NCBI GenBank assembly: GCA_029863605.1
Contig: JAOTVB010000004.1
Location: 184,595-248,594, forward strand
Source of the DNA: Myxococcales bacterium
GTDB lineage: Bacteria > Myxococcota_A > Polyangia > Polyangiales > Houyiibacteriaceae
Reading direction: 5' to 3'
DNA length: 64,000 nucleotides
Under the pieces are notes generated by a model that saw only the letters and a program-made list of their open reading frames with translations, had not been told where the DNA came from and made no database searches. The position numbers were made by a program, and so were the translations under genes. Numbering within the stretch: the stretch's first letter is position 1; the number at the start of each line of letters is the position of its first letter. Below, piece after piece: positions 44,185 to 51,734 of this stretch.

Positions 44185-44784
44185 TCAACTGCCGGCGCCG
44201 CCGATTGACCGAGGCATGCCGATCAGTGTGAGAAGCTCCATGCGGGCGGCCTCGTCCTTGAGGAAGCAGCCGAGAAGTCGGCTGGTCGTCGTCCACGACC
44301 CGGGCTTGCGCACCCCGCGGTAGCACATGCAAAAGTGCTGACACTGCAGGATCACCCCCACGCCTTGTGGTGTCAGGGTTTCGTTGATCGTGTTCGCGAT
44401 TTGCGCGGTGAGCTTCTCTTGGACCTGGAGGCGCTTCGCGAAAGTATCGACGACCCGCGCGATCTTAGAAAGGCCTACGACTTTGCCGTTCGGAATGTAC
44501 GCTACGTGCGCCTTGCCCACGAAAGGGACCACGTGATGCTCGCAATGGCTGTAGATCTCGATATCGCTGACGAGCACGAGCTCGTCGTACCCCTCGACCT
44601 CGGTGAAGGTTCGTGAGAGGTGAAGGGCAGGGTCTTCCTCGTATCCCCGAAAGTGCTCTCCCATTGCGCCGAGGACTCGCCGCGGCGTGTCTTTCAGACC
44701 TTCACGTTGGGGGTCGTCGCCCATGTAAGCGAGGAGCTTCCGGACACACTCCCTTGCTTCTTCGTCGTTTGGCTTCTGGGTCAT
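44185..44784 (-). CDS. folE: GTP cyclohydrolase I
   Basis: 199 residues. It converts GTP to 7,8-dihydroneopterin triphosphate, the first step of folate and pterin synthesis. The zinc ligands are the Cys in YSHCEHHVVPF with its following His, and the Cys in QHFCMCYRGV. Other blocks: GLKDTPRRVLGAM, KVVGLSKIARVVDTFAKRLQVQEKLT, and GVGVILQCQHFCM. Full length and apparently active. It sits between the GMC oxidase and the FAD dehydrogenase genes, all on the minus strand. Confidence 0.96.
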   Translation of the reverse strand: MTQKPNDEEARECVRKLLAYMGDDPQREGLKDTPRRVLGAMGEHFRGYEEDPALHLSRTFTEVEGYDELVLVSDIEIYSHCEHHVVPFVGKAHVAYIPNGKVVGLSKIARVVDTFAKRLQVQEKLTAQIANTINETLTPQGVGVILQCQHFCMCYRGVRKPGSWTTTSRLLGCFLKDEAARMELLTLIGMPRSIGGAGS

Positions 44785-44826
44785 GGCAGAAAGGCTTCCT
44801 TGGGCCAGGGCCGCTCATCGTCAAGC

Positions 44827-46533
44827 CTACGCTTCGGCTGAGCTTTGCACGGGGGTCGGCGCATCTTTGGAGGTGTAGACCTCGCCCCGTGCGGCCGCAC
44901 GCCCAGCCCTGCGTCCGGAGTACACGCAGTCCGCGATCGACAACCCGCTGACATACTGCCTCGAGCACACCCCGACCGCCGTGCGACCAGCAGCGTAGAG
45001 CCCAGGGATCACCCCGCCGCTTTGGCCTTTCACGTGGCCGGTCTTCTCGTCGACCACGAGGCCGCCGAGCGTCAACGTTGGGCAGGGGAACCGCTTACTG
45101 TCGATCGAGCAGTTGATCGCGTAGTAAGGCCCTTCCGTCATGGCATGCATCTTTTTGGCGTCTTTGTTGAACAGATCTGGCTGCTTGCCTTCGGCGGCGG
45201 CGTTGTAGTCCGCAAGCGTTTGCTTGAGGGTTTCCTCTGGGACGTCGATGATTCTGGCGAGCTCTTCGATCGATTTTGCCTCTTTGCTGTTGAACCAGAG
45301 GTTGAGCAGTGCGGGCGCGCGTTGGAACCATTGCGCCTTGCCGCGCTTGCTCTGCTTTCGAGCGAGCTTGCGAAGCTCCCGATCGATGATCAGGAACGCG
45401 ACACCATCCTGCTCCTCGACCATCGCCTCACCGATGGCTGCTCCGTACATGAATTCATTGATGTAGCGCTCGCCCTTCTTGTTGACGATCATGCCCTTCG
45501 CGAATCCCTCGGGCGGGTTGATGAAACGCCAGGCGGAAATTCGCGTCATGAGGTCGGTCTTGCCACCCACGCTCTGGCCGAGGAGGATGCCGCTCCCGTT
45601 GTCGGACGCAGTGCCGAGAGGCATCGCTCTGCGGTAAGAGGGCGCGATCTCTTTGACCATCTGTCGGTTGTAGATGAAGCCACCGGTGGCGAGCACTACA
45701 CCGTTGATCGCCCGCGCCCGCTTCACCACGGAGTGGTTGGCTTCGATCCGGAAGCAACGCTCTCGAAGCTTCGCCGCGAGCTTGGGGTTGTACTTCACGA
45801 TCGCGATGCTTGCTTTGTGAAGTCGGCGGTGAAGCTTGCTCCAGCAGCCCCTTTCGACCTGGCGGTACTCGACACCGAGAACTTGGTTCTGACCATCGAT
45901 GATGAGACGCGTGACGCGGGTTTCATAGTCGACCCTGATGCCGGCGCGCTTTACGGACTGTCGAAGCGGCTCATAGAAGCTCGCCCCAGGCATGCCGGTC
46001 CCTTTGGCGCGGTGGCCGCGGGGAGCGGGCTTCGCGGCCTCTTTGTAAGGCGAGAAGCCCTCATTCCCCGAGTAGTAGAGGTAGTAGTCGTCGGTCGGAT
46101 ACGACGTCTTTACCGGGCAGAGGCTTGCTTCGAAAGGGACGCCGTGTTTCTCGAGCCAGCTGAGGTTGTCGACGCTTTGATCGCAGAAGTCGCGAAGCAT
46201 CTCCTCGGATACGACCCCCTTCACCTCCAGCGAGAGGTAGCGAAACATCTCTTCCGGATCGTCGTCGGCGCCGGCTTCCGCCTGGATGTGCGTGCCGCCG
46301 CCCGCGTAAACCACACCGCCGCTGATGGCGGTGGCGCCGCCCCCATGAAAGCGGTCCAGCACCAGGACGTGCGCGCCTTCGGCGTGGGCTTCGAGCGCTG
46401 CGCAAGCGCCGGCCCCGCCAAACCCTACGACCACGACATCCGCTTCATCGTCCCAGCTTTCGCCGTTGGTCGCGGTCAAAACCAAGGGCGGCTCGGCTGG
46501 ATTGGGTGCCGAAGTCTTCCTGCCCTTAGCCAT
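44827..46533 (-). CDS. FAD-dependent dehydrogenase (FAD_binding_2; fumarate reductase/KstD-like)
   Basis: 568 residues. DVVVVGFGGAGACAALEAHAEGAHVLVLDR is the FAD-binding motif, followed by GGATAISGGVVYAGGGTHIQ. The second FAD motif is NGVVLATGGF. The C-terminal block is GGLVVDEKTGHVKGQSGGVIPGLYAAGRTAVGV to YVSGLSIADCVYSGRRAGR. Such proteins are often called 3-oxosteroid 1-dehydrogenase, but the tail here (SRQYVSGLSIADC) differs from the GPAMTFG-like end of true KstD, so the substrate is open. It is cytoplasmic. Confidence 0.85.
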   Translation of the reverse strand: MAKGRKTSAPNPAEPPLVLTATNGESWDDEADVVVVGFGGAGACAALEAHAEGAHVLVLDRFHGGGATAISGGVVYAGGGTHIQAEAGADDDPEEMFRYLSLEVKGVVSEEMLRDFCDQSVDNLSWLEKHGVPFEASLCPVKTSYPTDDYYLYYSGNEGFSPYKEAAKPAPRGHRAKGTGMPGASFYEPLRQSVKRAGIRVDYETRVTRLIIDGQNQVLGVEYRQVERGCWSKLHRRLHKASIAIVKYNPKLAAKLRERCFRIEANHSVVKRARAINGVVLATGGFIYNRQMVKEIAPSYRRAMPLGTASDNGSGILLGQSVGGKTDLMTRISAWRFINPPEGFAKGMIVNKKGERYINEFMYGAAIGEAMVEEQDGVAFLIIDRELRKLARKQSKRGKAQWFQRAPALLNLWFNSKEAKSIEELARIIDVPEETLKQTLADYNAAAEGKQPDLFNKDAKKMHAMTEGPYYAINCSIDSKRFPCPTLTLGGLVVDEKTGHVKGQSGGVIPGLYAAGRTAVGVCSRQYVSGLSIADCVYSGRRAGRAAARGEVYTSKDAPTPVQSSAEA

Positions 46534-46588
46534 CGCAGAGGAAATAGAACATGTTTCACTTGGGCTGTCGAGGCGATTTCAGGAGGTG

Positions 46589-47140
46589 CTAAGGCCCGAA
46601 TTTCGCCGAGGTTTCGTCGGCGCCAGCTCGGCACCGGAGCTCCCACACGTCCAGATAGGGTCCGCCTGAGCTGCAGCCGCGCGCGCAGCGGGCCCAGAAC
46701 GCATTCGCCCGCTCCCAGAGCACCGCCTGCTGGCCGATCCAGTCCAGATCGAGCTCGCTGTCGCGGTCTTTCACCAGGACTTCGGCCTCCGTGAGCGTCG
46801 AGGCGATGTGCTCGTACACCAATGCGATCCGCCCGTTCGCGACCGCGTACACGTCGCTGGCGCCGAGGCGAAGCGTCTTCATGAGCGTGAGGGATTGTTC
46901 GACCGCCGTCGTTTCGCCCTCCAGCCAGGCGGCGAGCTCTTGGACTTGACCGCTCCAGCTCGTAGTGCGTGCGTCGTCGGTGATTTGGCGCAACCGCTCG
47001 TACGCTTGCCCCGGCGTACCGAATGGATCCGAGGGGACATCGGGCAACATGACGTCCGGGTCTGGGGAGATGGCGACCGGCGGCTCGGTGCTGCGCTGGC
47101 AACCGGCGAGCAGAATCACGACGACCAAAGCTCGAGTCAC
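46589..47140 (-). CDS. Lipoprotein, unknown function
   Basis: 183 residues if started at GTG 47140, giving MTRALVVVILLAGC with a clean lipobox. An ATG at 47161 is in frame but overlaps the ATG of the divergent Rieske gene, so the GTG is preferred. After a Pro/Asp linker the protein is helical (RLRQITDDARTTSWSGQVQELAAWLEGET, SLTLMKTLRLGASDVYAVANGRIALVYEHIASTL). A CARGCSSGGPYLDVWELRC segment near the end has three Cys. No family recognised. Confidence 0.7.
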   Translation of the reverse strand: MTRALVVVILLAGCQRSTEPPVAISPDPDVMLPDVPSDPFGTPGQAYERLRQITDDARTTSWSGQVQELAAWLEGETTAVEQSLTLMKTLRLGASDVYAVANGRIALVYEHIASTLTEAEVLVKDRDSELDLDWIGQQAVLWERANAFWARCARGCSSGGPYLDVWELRCRAGADETSAKFGP

Positions 47141-47159
47141 GATGCTACTATACCCCGCC

Positions 47160-48083
47160 ATGAGCGAACGACTGCCGCTTTCGATTCCAAACGGTTGGTT
47201 TCAGGTTGCGTACAGCGACGAGCTCGATGCCGAAGCCGTGGTTCCCTTGCGGTACTTCAGCCAGGATTTGGTGCTTTTTCGGACCGTGGGGGGTGATGTC
47301 GCGCTCCTCGATGCATTCTGTCCCCACCTCGGTGCGCACTTCGGTCACGGTGGCATCGTCACCGGCGATCACCTTCGTTGTCCGTTTCACGCATGGGAGT
47401 TCGATCGCGCTGGCGTGTGTCGAAACGTACCCTACGCCCAGCGCATTCCGGCCAAAGCCAAAGTTCGCTCGTGGCACTGCATCGAGCGCAATCACATGAT
47501 CTGGGCCTGGCATCACGGCTCGGGCGAGGCACCTAGCTGGGAGGTTCCGGAGGTGCCCGAGCTTTCCGACGAGAGTTGGACGAGTCTCGAAAGGCACCGC
47601 TGGACGGTCCGCAGTCATCCACAAGAGATGGGCGAGAACGGCGTCGACCGGGCGCACTTCCGGCATGTGCACGGGACCAAGGACATCCCCGAGTCGGAGC
47701 TTCATCTCGACCGACATGTTCGGCGCGCGATCCAGCACGTGAAAATGGACACTCCACGCGGGGAGGTGGAGGGAGAGATTTCGATCGAAGCGCACGGGAT
47801 GGGCTGCACGATCACCCGCTTCACCGGTATCTGCGAGACGGTGCTCTTGTTGTCGCACGCCCCGATCGACCATGAAACGGTCGATACGCGTTTTGCATTC
47901 AGCCAGAACAAAGCCGATGCTCACACGGGGGTAGCGGTCGCGGTCGTCAAAGAAGTCGTCCGGCAAATGAACCAAGACATCCCGATCTGGGAGCATAAGA
48001 GGTATCTACCTCGCCCCATGCTCTGCGACGGCGACGGGCCGATCCCCGCCTATCGCAAATGGGCGAGTCAGTTCTACGGCTGA
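47160..48083 (+). CDS. Rieske-type (2Fe-2S) oxygenase
   Basis: 307 residues. The Rieske cluster site is CPHLGAHFGHGG to CPFHAWEF (CxH...CxxH, about residues 54-79). The mononuclear iron site is ENGVDRAHFRHVHG (D-x-x-H-x-x-x-H with the bridging residue just before). The order and short catalytic domain resemble KshA-type 3-ketosteroid 9-alpha-hydroxylase and the DAF-36/Neverland cholesterol 7-desaturase branch. It needs a reductase or ferredoxin; a ferredoxin gene lies 1.5 kb away. Its 3' end overlaps the convergent hydrolase gene by ten bases. Confidence 0.88.
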   Translation: MSERLPLSIPNGWFQVAYSDELDAEAVVPLRYFSQDLVLFRTVGGDVALLDAFCPHLGAHFGHGGIVTGDHLRCPFHAWEFDRAGVCRNVPYAQRIPAKAKVRSWHCIERNHMIWAWHHGSGEAPSWEVPEVPELSDESWTSLERHRWTVRSHPQEMGENGVDRAHFRHVHGTKDIPESELHLDRHVRRAIQHVKMDTPRGEVEGEISIEAHGMGCTITRFTGICETVLLLSHAPIDHETVDTRFAFSQNKADAHTGVAVAVVKEVVRQMNQDIPIWEHKRYLPRPMLCDGDGPIPAYRKWASQFYG

Positions 48084-48961
48084 CTTGGCTGACCTCGGGG
48101 GACCGAGGCGTCGAGGAACTCGATGTACCGGTCGGCGTAGACGCCTTCGAACAAGGCGTCGTTGTGATCGGTCCGAGGGGCTTCGATATATTCGTCGGTC
48201 TCGAAGAGCTTGGCGAGCTCACGGCCGTGGCTGACGTCAATGATCGAGTCGGCGCTGCCGTGGGCGACCAGTATCGGGCACTTCACTTTACCCGCGAAGT
48301 CGCGGGTCATGAAGCGGTGCTCGAGCACTGCACCCACCGGAAGCCACGCGAAGTGTTCGCGCGCCAGGTCGACCGCCGACGTGAACGTAGATTCCAAGAC
48401 CAGCGCCCCCGGGCTCACCTTGGACGCCAACTGAACGGCGACGCCACCCCCGAGGCTTCTTCCGTGAATGACCACGCGGTTTGGGGGTACTCCGAGCTCA
48501 CCGGTCACCCAGTTCCAAACGGCCATGGCATCGCGATGCACGCCGACCTCACTCGCGATCCCGGTGCTCCCCGGATAACCACGGTAGTGAATCTCGACGA
48601 AATCCCAGCCGTCGGCAAGGAGCCGGTCTTGGAGGTCGAGCTGTCCGAGAACGGACGAGGCGTTTCCGTGGAAATAGAGCAGGACTCGATGCGGGCTCGC
48701 CCCAGGTGACGCGCGGTGCCAGCCGTAGAGCGTCTCGCCGTCTTCCGTCGGGATCTGAAGCTCGGTCGCCCCTACGTCGGTGGCGACCCTTGCTAGAAGC
48801 GCAGTGCTGACCCCCTGCGGTCCCGGGAAAACCATCTTTCGTTGAAACTGCGAGAACAAACCCATGGCGACACCACCGACTACGACGACTGCTACCAAGC
48901 TCACGATACCTTTTCGCGTCACCGCACGTCGCTCGATATTTTGGGCATCGTCACCAGCCAT
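48074..48961 (-). CDS. Membrane-anchored alpha/beta hydrolase (Bem46/ABHD-like)
   Basis: 295 residues. An N-terminal hydrophobic anchor at about residues 18-40 is followed by an alpha/beta-hydrolase core: LLYFHGNASSVLGQ oxyanion region, VIHGRSLGGG nucleophile elbow (Ser), Asp in VAHGSADSIIDV and His in PRTDHNDAL. This catalytic order matches Bem46-like serine hydrolases. The active domain would lie in the periplasm or at the inner membrane. Acyl or ester substrate unknown. Confidence 0.9.
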   Translation of the reverse strand: MAGDDAQNIERRAVTRKGIVSLVAVVVVGGVAMGLFSQFQRKMVFPGPQGVSTALLARVATDVGATELQIPTEDGETLYGWHRASPGASPHRVLLYFHGNASSVLGQLDLQDRLLADGWDFVEIHYRGYPGSTGIASEVGVHRDAMAVWNWVTGELGVPPNRVVIHGRSLGGGVAVQLASKVSPGALVLESTFTSAVDLAREHFAWLPVGAVLEHRFMTRDFAGKVKCPILVAHGSADSIIDVSHGRELAKLFETDEYIEAPRTDHNDALFEGVYADRYIEFLDASVPRGQPSQP

Positions 48962-48979
48962 GAATTACCATGTGCGGGC

Positions 48980-49522
48980 ATGACCGGAACTACCAAATCA
49001 TTCATAGTCGGCCTCGCGCTGGTTTTGACGGCCTGCGGCGGGGCGAAGTCCAAAGATGCGACGACCGCGGGGTCACGTGGCAAGCCGAGCGCGATCGAGG
49101 CGTTTGGACTCACGCCGCCGGACTCGCCGTGGGCAGAGATGAGCGTCGAGGACAAGGAATTCTACATGGTTGGGAAAGTGAACCCGATCATGAAGGAGCT
49201 GTTCGAGAGGCACGATCTCGAAGAGTACGAAGGCTTCGACTGTGTTGACTGCCATGGAGAAGAGATGCGGGAAATCAAGTTCAAGATGCCCGCGCCGTCG
49301 ATGTATGTGGTGCCTCCCGAAGGGACACTGGGGCACAAAGGGATGCTCGCCACCTTCCCGGAGACCGTGCAGTTCATGCAAGAGACGATCACGCCAGCCA
49401 TGGGGAAGCTTCTCGGTATCGATGATTTCACATGCGCCGGTTGCCACCCGAGCTCGGCGCCTCAAAAGAAGAAAAAGTCCGTCGCGAAGAAGCGGCCCTC
49501 CGGAAAAAAGAGGGCCTACTAG
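48980..49522 (+). CDS. Lipoprotein with two CxxCH heme motifs
   Basis: 180 residues from ATG 48980. The signal peptide ends in ALVLTAC (lipobox). The mature part has CVDCH (about residue 88) and CAGCH (about residue 154), each a c-type heme attachment site, and MKELFERHD and MPAPSMYVVPPEG segments. The C-terminus is very Lys-rich (KKKKSVAKKRPSGKKRAY). It is likely a periplasmic two-heme cytochrome. A stem-loop follows the stop and a ferredoxin gene lies 73 bases downstream. Confidence 0.85.
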   Translation: MTGTTKSFIVGLALVLTACGGAKSKDATTAGSRGKPSAIEAFGLTPPDSPWAEMSVEDKEFYMVGKVNPIMKELFERHDLEEYEGFDCVDCHGEEMREIKFKMPAPSMYVVPPEGTLGHKGMLATFPETVQFMQETITPAMGKLLGIDDFTCAGCHPSSAPQKKKKSVAKKRPSGKKRAY

Positions 49523-49523
49523 A

Positions 49524-49549
49524 CGGTCCGGCGTTCTTTGACCGGACCG
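49524..49549. terminator. Stem-loop after the heme lipoprotein gene
   Basis: Seven-base stem CGGTCCG / CGGACCG with a 12-base loop, starting two bases after the stop. No clear U run follows directly, so it may be a weak or Rho-assisted terminator. Confidence 0.5.
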
Positions 49550-49595
49550 CGGGCTCCTGCTAGCTTCCAGCGACTTTTTTCCCGAAGGGAGTCCG

Positions 49596-49949
49596 ATGAC
49601 CTGGGTCATTACACGTCTTTGCCGCGACTGCGTCGACAAATCCTGCGTAGATGTCTGTCCCGTGGAGTGCATCTATGAATACAAGGGTGACGACCGCGAG
49701 GCGTTTCCGAATCAGCTGTACATCCAGCCGGAAGAGTGCATCGACTGTGGCGCCTGCGAGCCGGAGTGCCCGTGGGAAGCGATCTACGAGGACGCGTCGG
49801 TTCCGGAGATCTTCGAAGAGGACACCGCTCTCAACGCGAAGATGATGGAGGTCCAAGACGACTTTGAGGTTCCCGTCCACGACGACATCGAGCAACCGAC
49901 GCCCGAACAGGTCGAGGAAAACAAGAAGAAGTGGGGCTTCGGCGGCTAG
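49596..49949 (+). CDS. fdxA: Seven-iron type ferredoxin
   Basis: 117 residues. The first half has [19 protein letters not shown] and the second half has [18 protein letters not shown]. This is the 3Fe-4S/4Fe-4S pattern of 7Fe ferredoxins such as FdxA, with a C-terminal acidic extension. It carries electrons, possibly to the Rieske oxygenase or the flavoenzymes nearby. Convergent with the M50-like gene across a stem-loop. Confidence 0.94.
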   Translation: MTWVITRLCRDCVDKSCVDVCPVECIYEYKGDDREAFPNQLYIQPEECIDCGACEPECPWEAIYEDASVPEIFEEDTALNAKMMEVQDDFEVPVHDDIEQPTPEQVEENKKKWGFGG

Positions 49950-49973
49950 ACGGCTGCGTGGTTGATCCCGTTT

Positions 49974-49986
49974 GGGCCTGAGGCCC
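49974..49986. terminator. Bidirectional stem-loop between convergent genes
   Basis: GGGCC-TGA-GGCCC hairpin followed by a T-rich stretch. A further inverted repeat TAGACGG (49947-49953) / CCGTCTA (49985-49991) could form an alternative longer stem. It separates the ferredoxin and M50-like genes. Confidence 0.6.
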
Positions 49987-49988
49987 GT

Positions 49989-51242
49989 CTATTTGTCCCG
50001 CCCCACCGCCTCCACGCTATCGCGTAACCCCTCGAAAAACGCGACTGTTCCCTGTTTGGGGTGTCGCCAGATCGCGTAACCGTAGGCTACTGCCATGGCG
50101 GCCAGGCAGAGGTAGCCGGTGTGTAGATAGAATTCTGCGAGCTCGTTGGCGCCCCAGCCGAACTGCTGGACGAGGCGGTTCATATCCCCATCGCTATCGT
50201 TGCCAAGGGCAGAGCCCCACGGCATCTGACTGACATCCGAGACCACCGTTCGCCAAAGCCTCATCGCATGAGTGAAGCAAAGCGCGCCTGGGATGATCGC
50301 CACCCAGCGCCAGAAGTCCCAGCGCAACCTGTCGGGCAGTGGGAAGTGAAAGGCAACCAACAGGAAAGCACCGAACAAGAGCTCGCCCAGGGCGCCACTG
50401 AGGATCTGCCACATGAGCGTGAGCTGCGCGGGTAGGGCGAGCGTGAAGACCGCCTGGATGAACAGGAGCAGCACTGCAGTTGCGAGCGCAAAGCGGTTGC
50501 GCTCTTGGTAGGCGTGATAGCCGAGCCACGTGAGAGCGCTAGCGACCAACAAGCCCATGAGAAGCGACTGGTCGTCGTACCAAACGGTGAAGAACGGAAG
50601 AGGGATGGCGATGCGGCTGCTCAGCCAGGACGCTGCGGCGTGGCCGAGCTCGTGAAATGGCATCCCAACGAATGATGCGAGGATTCTCCCGAGCAGAGTC
50701 GAGGAGAATAGATAACTCAGCAGGAGTACCAGGGGGACCCCGATCAAGTTCTCCAGGCCGATGTCGAAGCTGCTGCGGCTGTGAGCCAAGCGTTGGGTAC
50801 GCTCGCCCTGAACCGCTTTTGAAGCACGGTCCGCCGCCAGCTCCTCGGCCGCGGAAATGCGCGTTGTGCTCAGCGCACGAGCAAGCGCAAGAAAGGCGCC
50901 TTCAGGCAGCCACGAGCCGCCGCAGTCGCGGCACTGCCAGAGCTCACCCGTTTCGGGGGCTTTGAGCCGAAGCGGCTGCATCGCGGGGTCGACACATGTC
51001 GGGCAGCGCATCATCACCTCTTCGCCGAGCACGAGCGGGACGACCTCGATGGCGTCGGCAAGCGATCCTCGCCCAACGAGCTTTCGGATTTCGTCTCGGT
51101 CGAGGAAAAGACCTCGGCAATGCGGACACAGCTCGACGACTACCCTCGGCATCGCCTCGTAGTCTTCGAGCGGCATCGCCGCGCACGCCGGACAAACCCC
51201 CACGAAAACAGTGTAACGAGCTTCTCGCCGACGCCCACACAA
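49989..51242 (-). CDS. Zinc-ribbon protein fused to an M50-like membrane metalloprotease
   Basis: 417 residues. N-terminal zf-TFIIB-like ribbons: CPACAAMPLEDYEAM to CPHCRGLFLDRDEIRKL, and CPTCVDPAMQPLRLKA to CRDCGGSWLPEGAF. Then about six membrane spans, the first holding FVGMPFHELGHAAASW, the HExxH-like HELGH zinc site of M50-type intramembrane proteases. A GTG at 51242 is used; GTG 51203 is equally possible. It could read metal or redox state through the ribbons. The C-terminus (PKQGTVAFFEGLRD) resembles the palindrome-encoded end of the GMC oxidase. Confidence 0.8.
   Translation of the reverse strand: MCGRRREARYTVFVGVCPACAAMPLEDYEAMPRVVVELCPHCRGLFLDRDEIRKLVGRGSLADAIEVVPLVLGEEVMMRCPTCVDPAMQPLRLKAPETGELWQCRDCGGSWLPEGAFLALARALSTTRISAAEELAADRASKAVQGERTQRLAHSRSSFDIGLENLIGVPLVLLLSYLFSSTLLGRILASFVGMPFHELGHAAASWLSSRIAIPLPFFTVWYDDQSLLMGLLVASALTWLGYHAYQERNRFALATAVLLLFIQAVFTLALPAQLTLMWQILSGALGELLFGAFLLVAFHFPLPDRLRWDFWRWVAIIPGALCFTHAMRLWRTVVSDVSQMPWGSALGNDSDGDMNRLVQQFGWGANELAEFYLHTGYLCLAAMAVAYGYAIWRHPKQGTVAFFEGLRDSVEAVGRDK
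50013..50060. repeat. Degenerate REP-like palindrome, possible copy 4
   Basis: Inside the 3' end of the M50-like gene the DNA GTAACCCCTCG, then ACTGTTCCCTGTTT, resembles copy 3 and its flank at 42510-42544. The encoded peptides also match (GTVAFFEGLR against GTVSFTEGLR). The palindrome itself is largely lost. Confidence 0.35.
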
Positions 51243-51284
51243 ACCTCATGCGTAGGACTCGCAGGCCCTGTATAACGCGTTCGC

Positions 51285-51734
51285 ATGCGACAGAGGCTTG
51301 CGGATAACGGGATCTTTTTGCTGAGGGTTTCCGTGGCCATCATGATGCTCAGTCATGGCATCCCAAAGGCGCTCGGTTACGAGGAGCTGGTCCAGAGCTT
51401 TCCGGACCCTCTCAACGTCGGCACGGAGATCAGCGCCATGCTCATCGTGTTCGCCGAGCTCGGTTGTTCGGTGCTGCTGCTCCTAGGGCTCTTTGGGCGC
51501 TTTGCCGCCGCGGCCCTCTTCATCGCCATGATGGTGGCCGCCTTCGTGCATCATTTCCACGATCCATGGGCTAGCAAAGAGCTGCCCCTTCTCTATGCAG
51601 TGGTCTTCGCCGCGCTGACGTTCACCGGGTCCGGGTCGACCTCGATCGACCGATGGTTCTCTAGGAAGGTGCTCGAAACAGGGGCGCGATCCTCTCGAGC
51701 GCCTCATCCAGTTGAGTCGGAGGAACCGCGGTGA
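51285..51734 (+). CDS. DoxX-family membrane protein
   Basis: 149 residues with four membrane spans: LLRVSVAIMMLSHGIPKAL, MLIVFAELGCSVLLLLGLF, AAALFIAMMVAAFVHHFH and YAVVFAALTFTGSG. The spacing and the HGIPK start fit DoxX. Members are quinone-related or redox-stress membrane proteins. The last 25 codons overlap the convergent aminotransferase gene (51661-51734), so the tail past WFSRK may be a chance extension. Confidence 0.85.
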   Translation: MRQRLADNGIFLLRVSVAIMMLSHGIPKALGYEELVQSFPDPLNVGTEISAMLIVFAELGCSVLLLLGLFGRFAAAALFIAMMVAAFVHHFHDPWASKELPLLYAVVFAALTFTGSGSTSIDRWFSRKVLETGARSSRAPHPVESEEPR

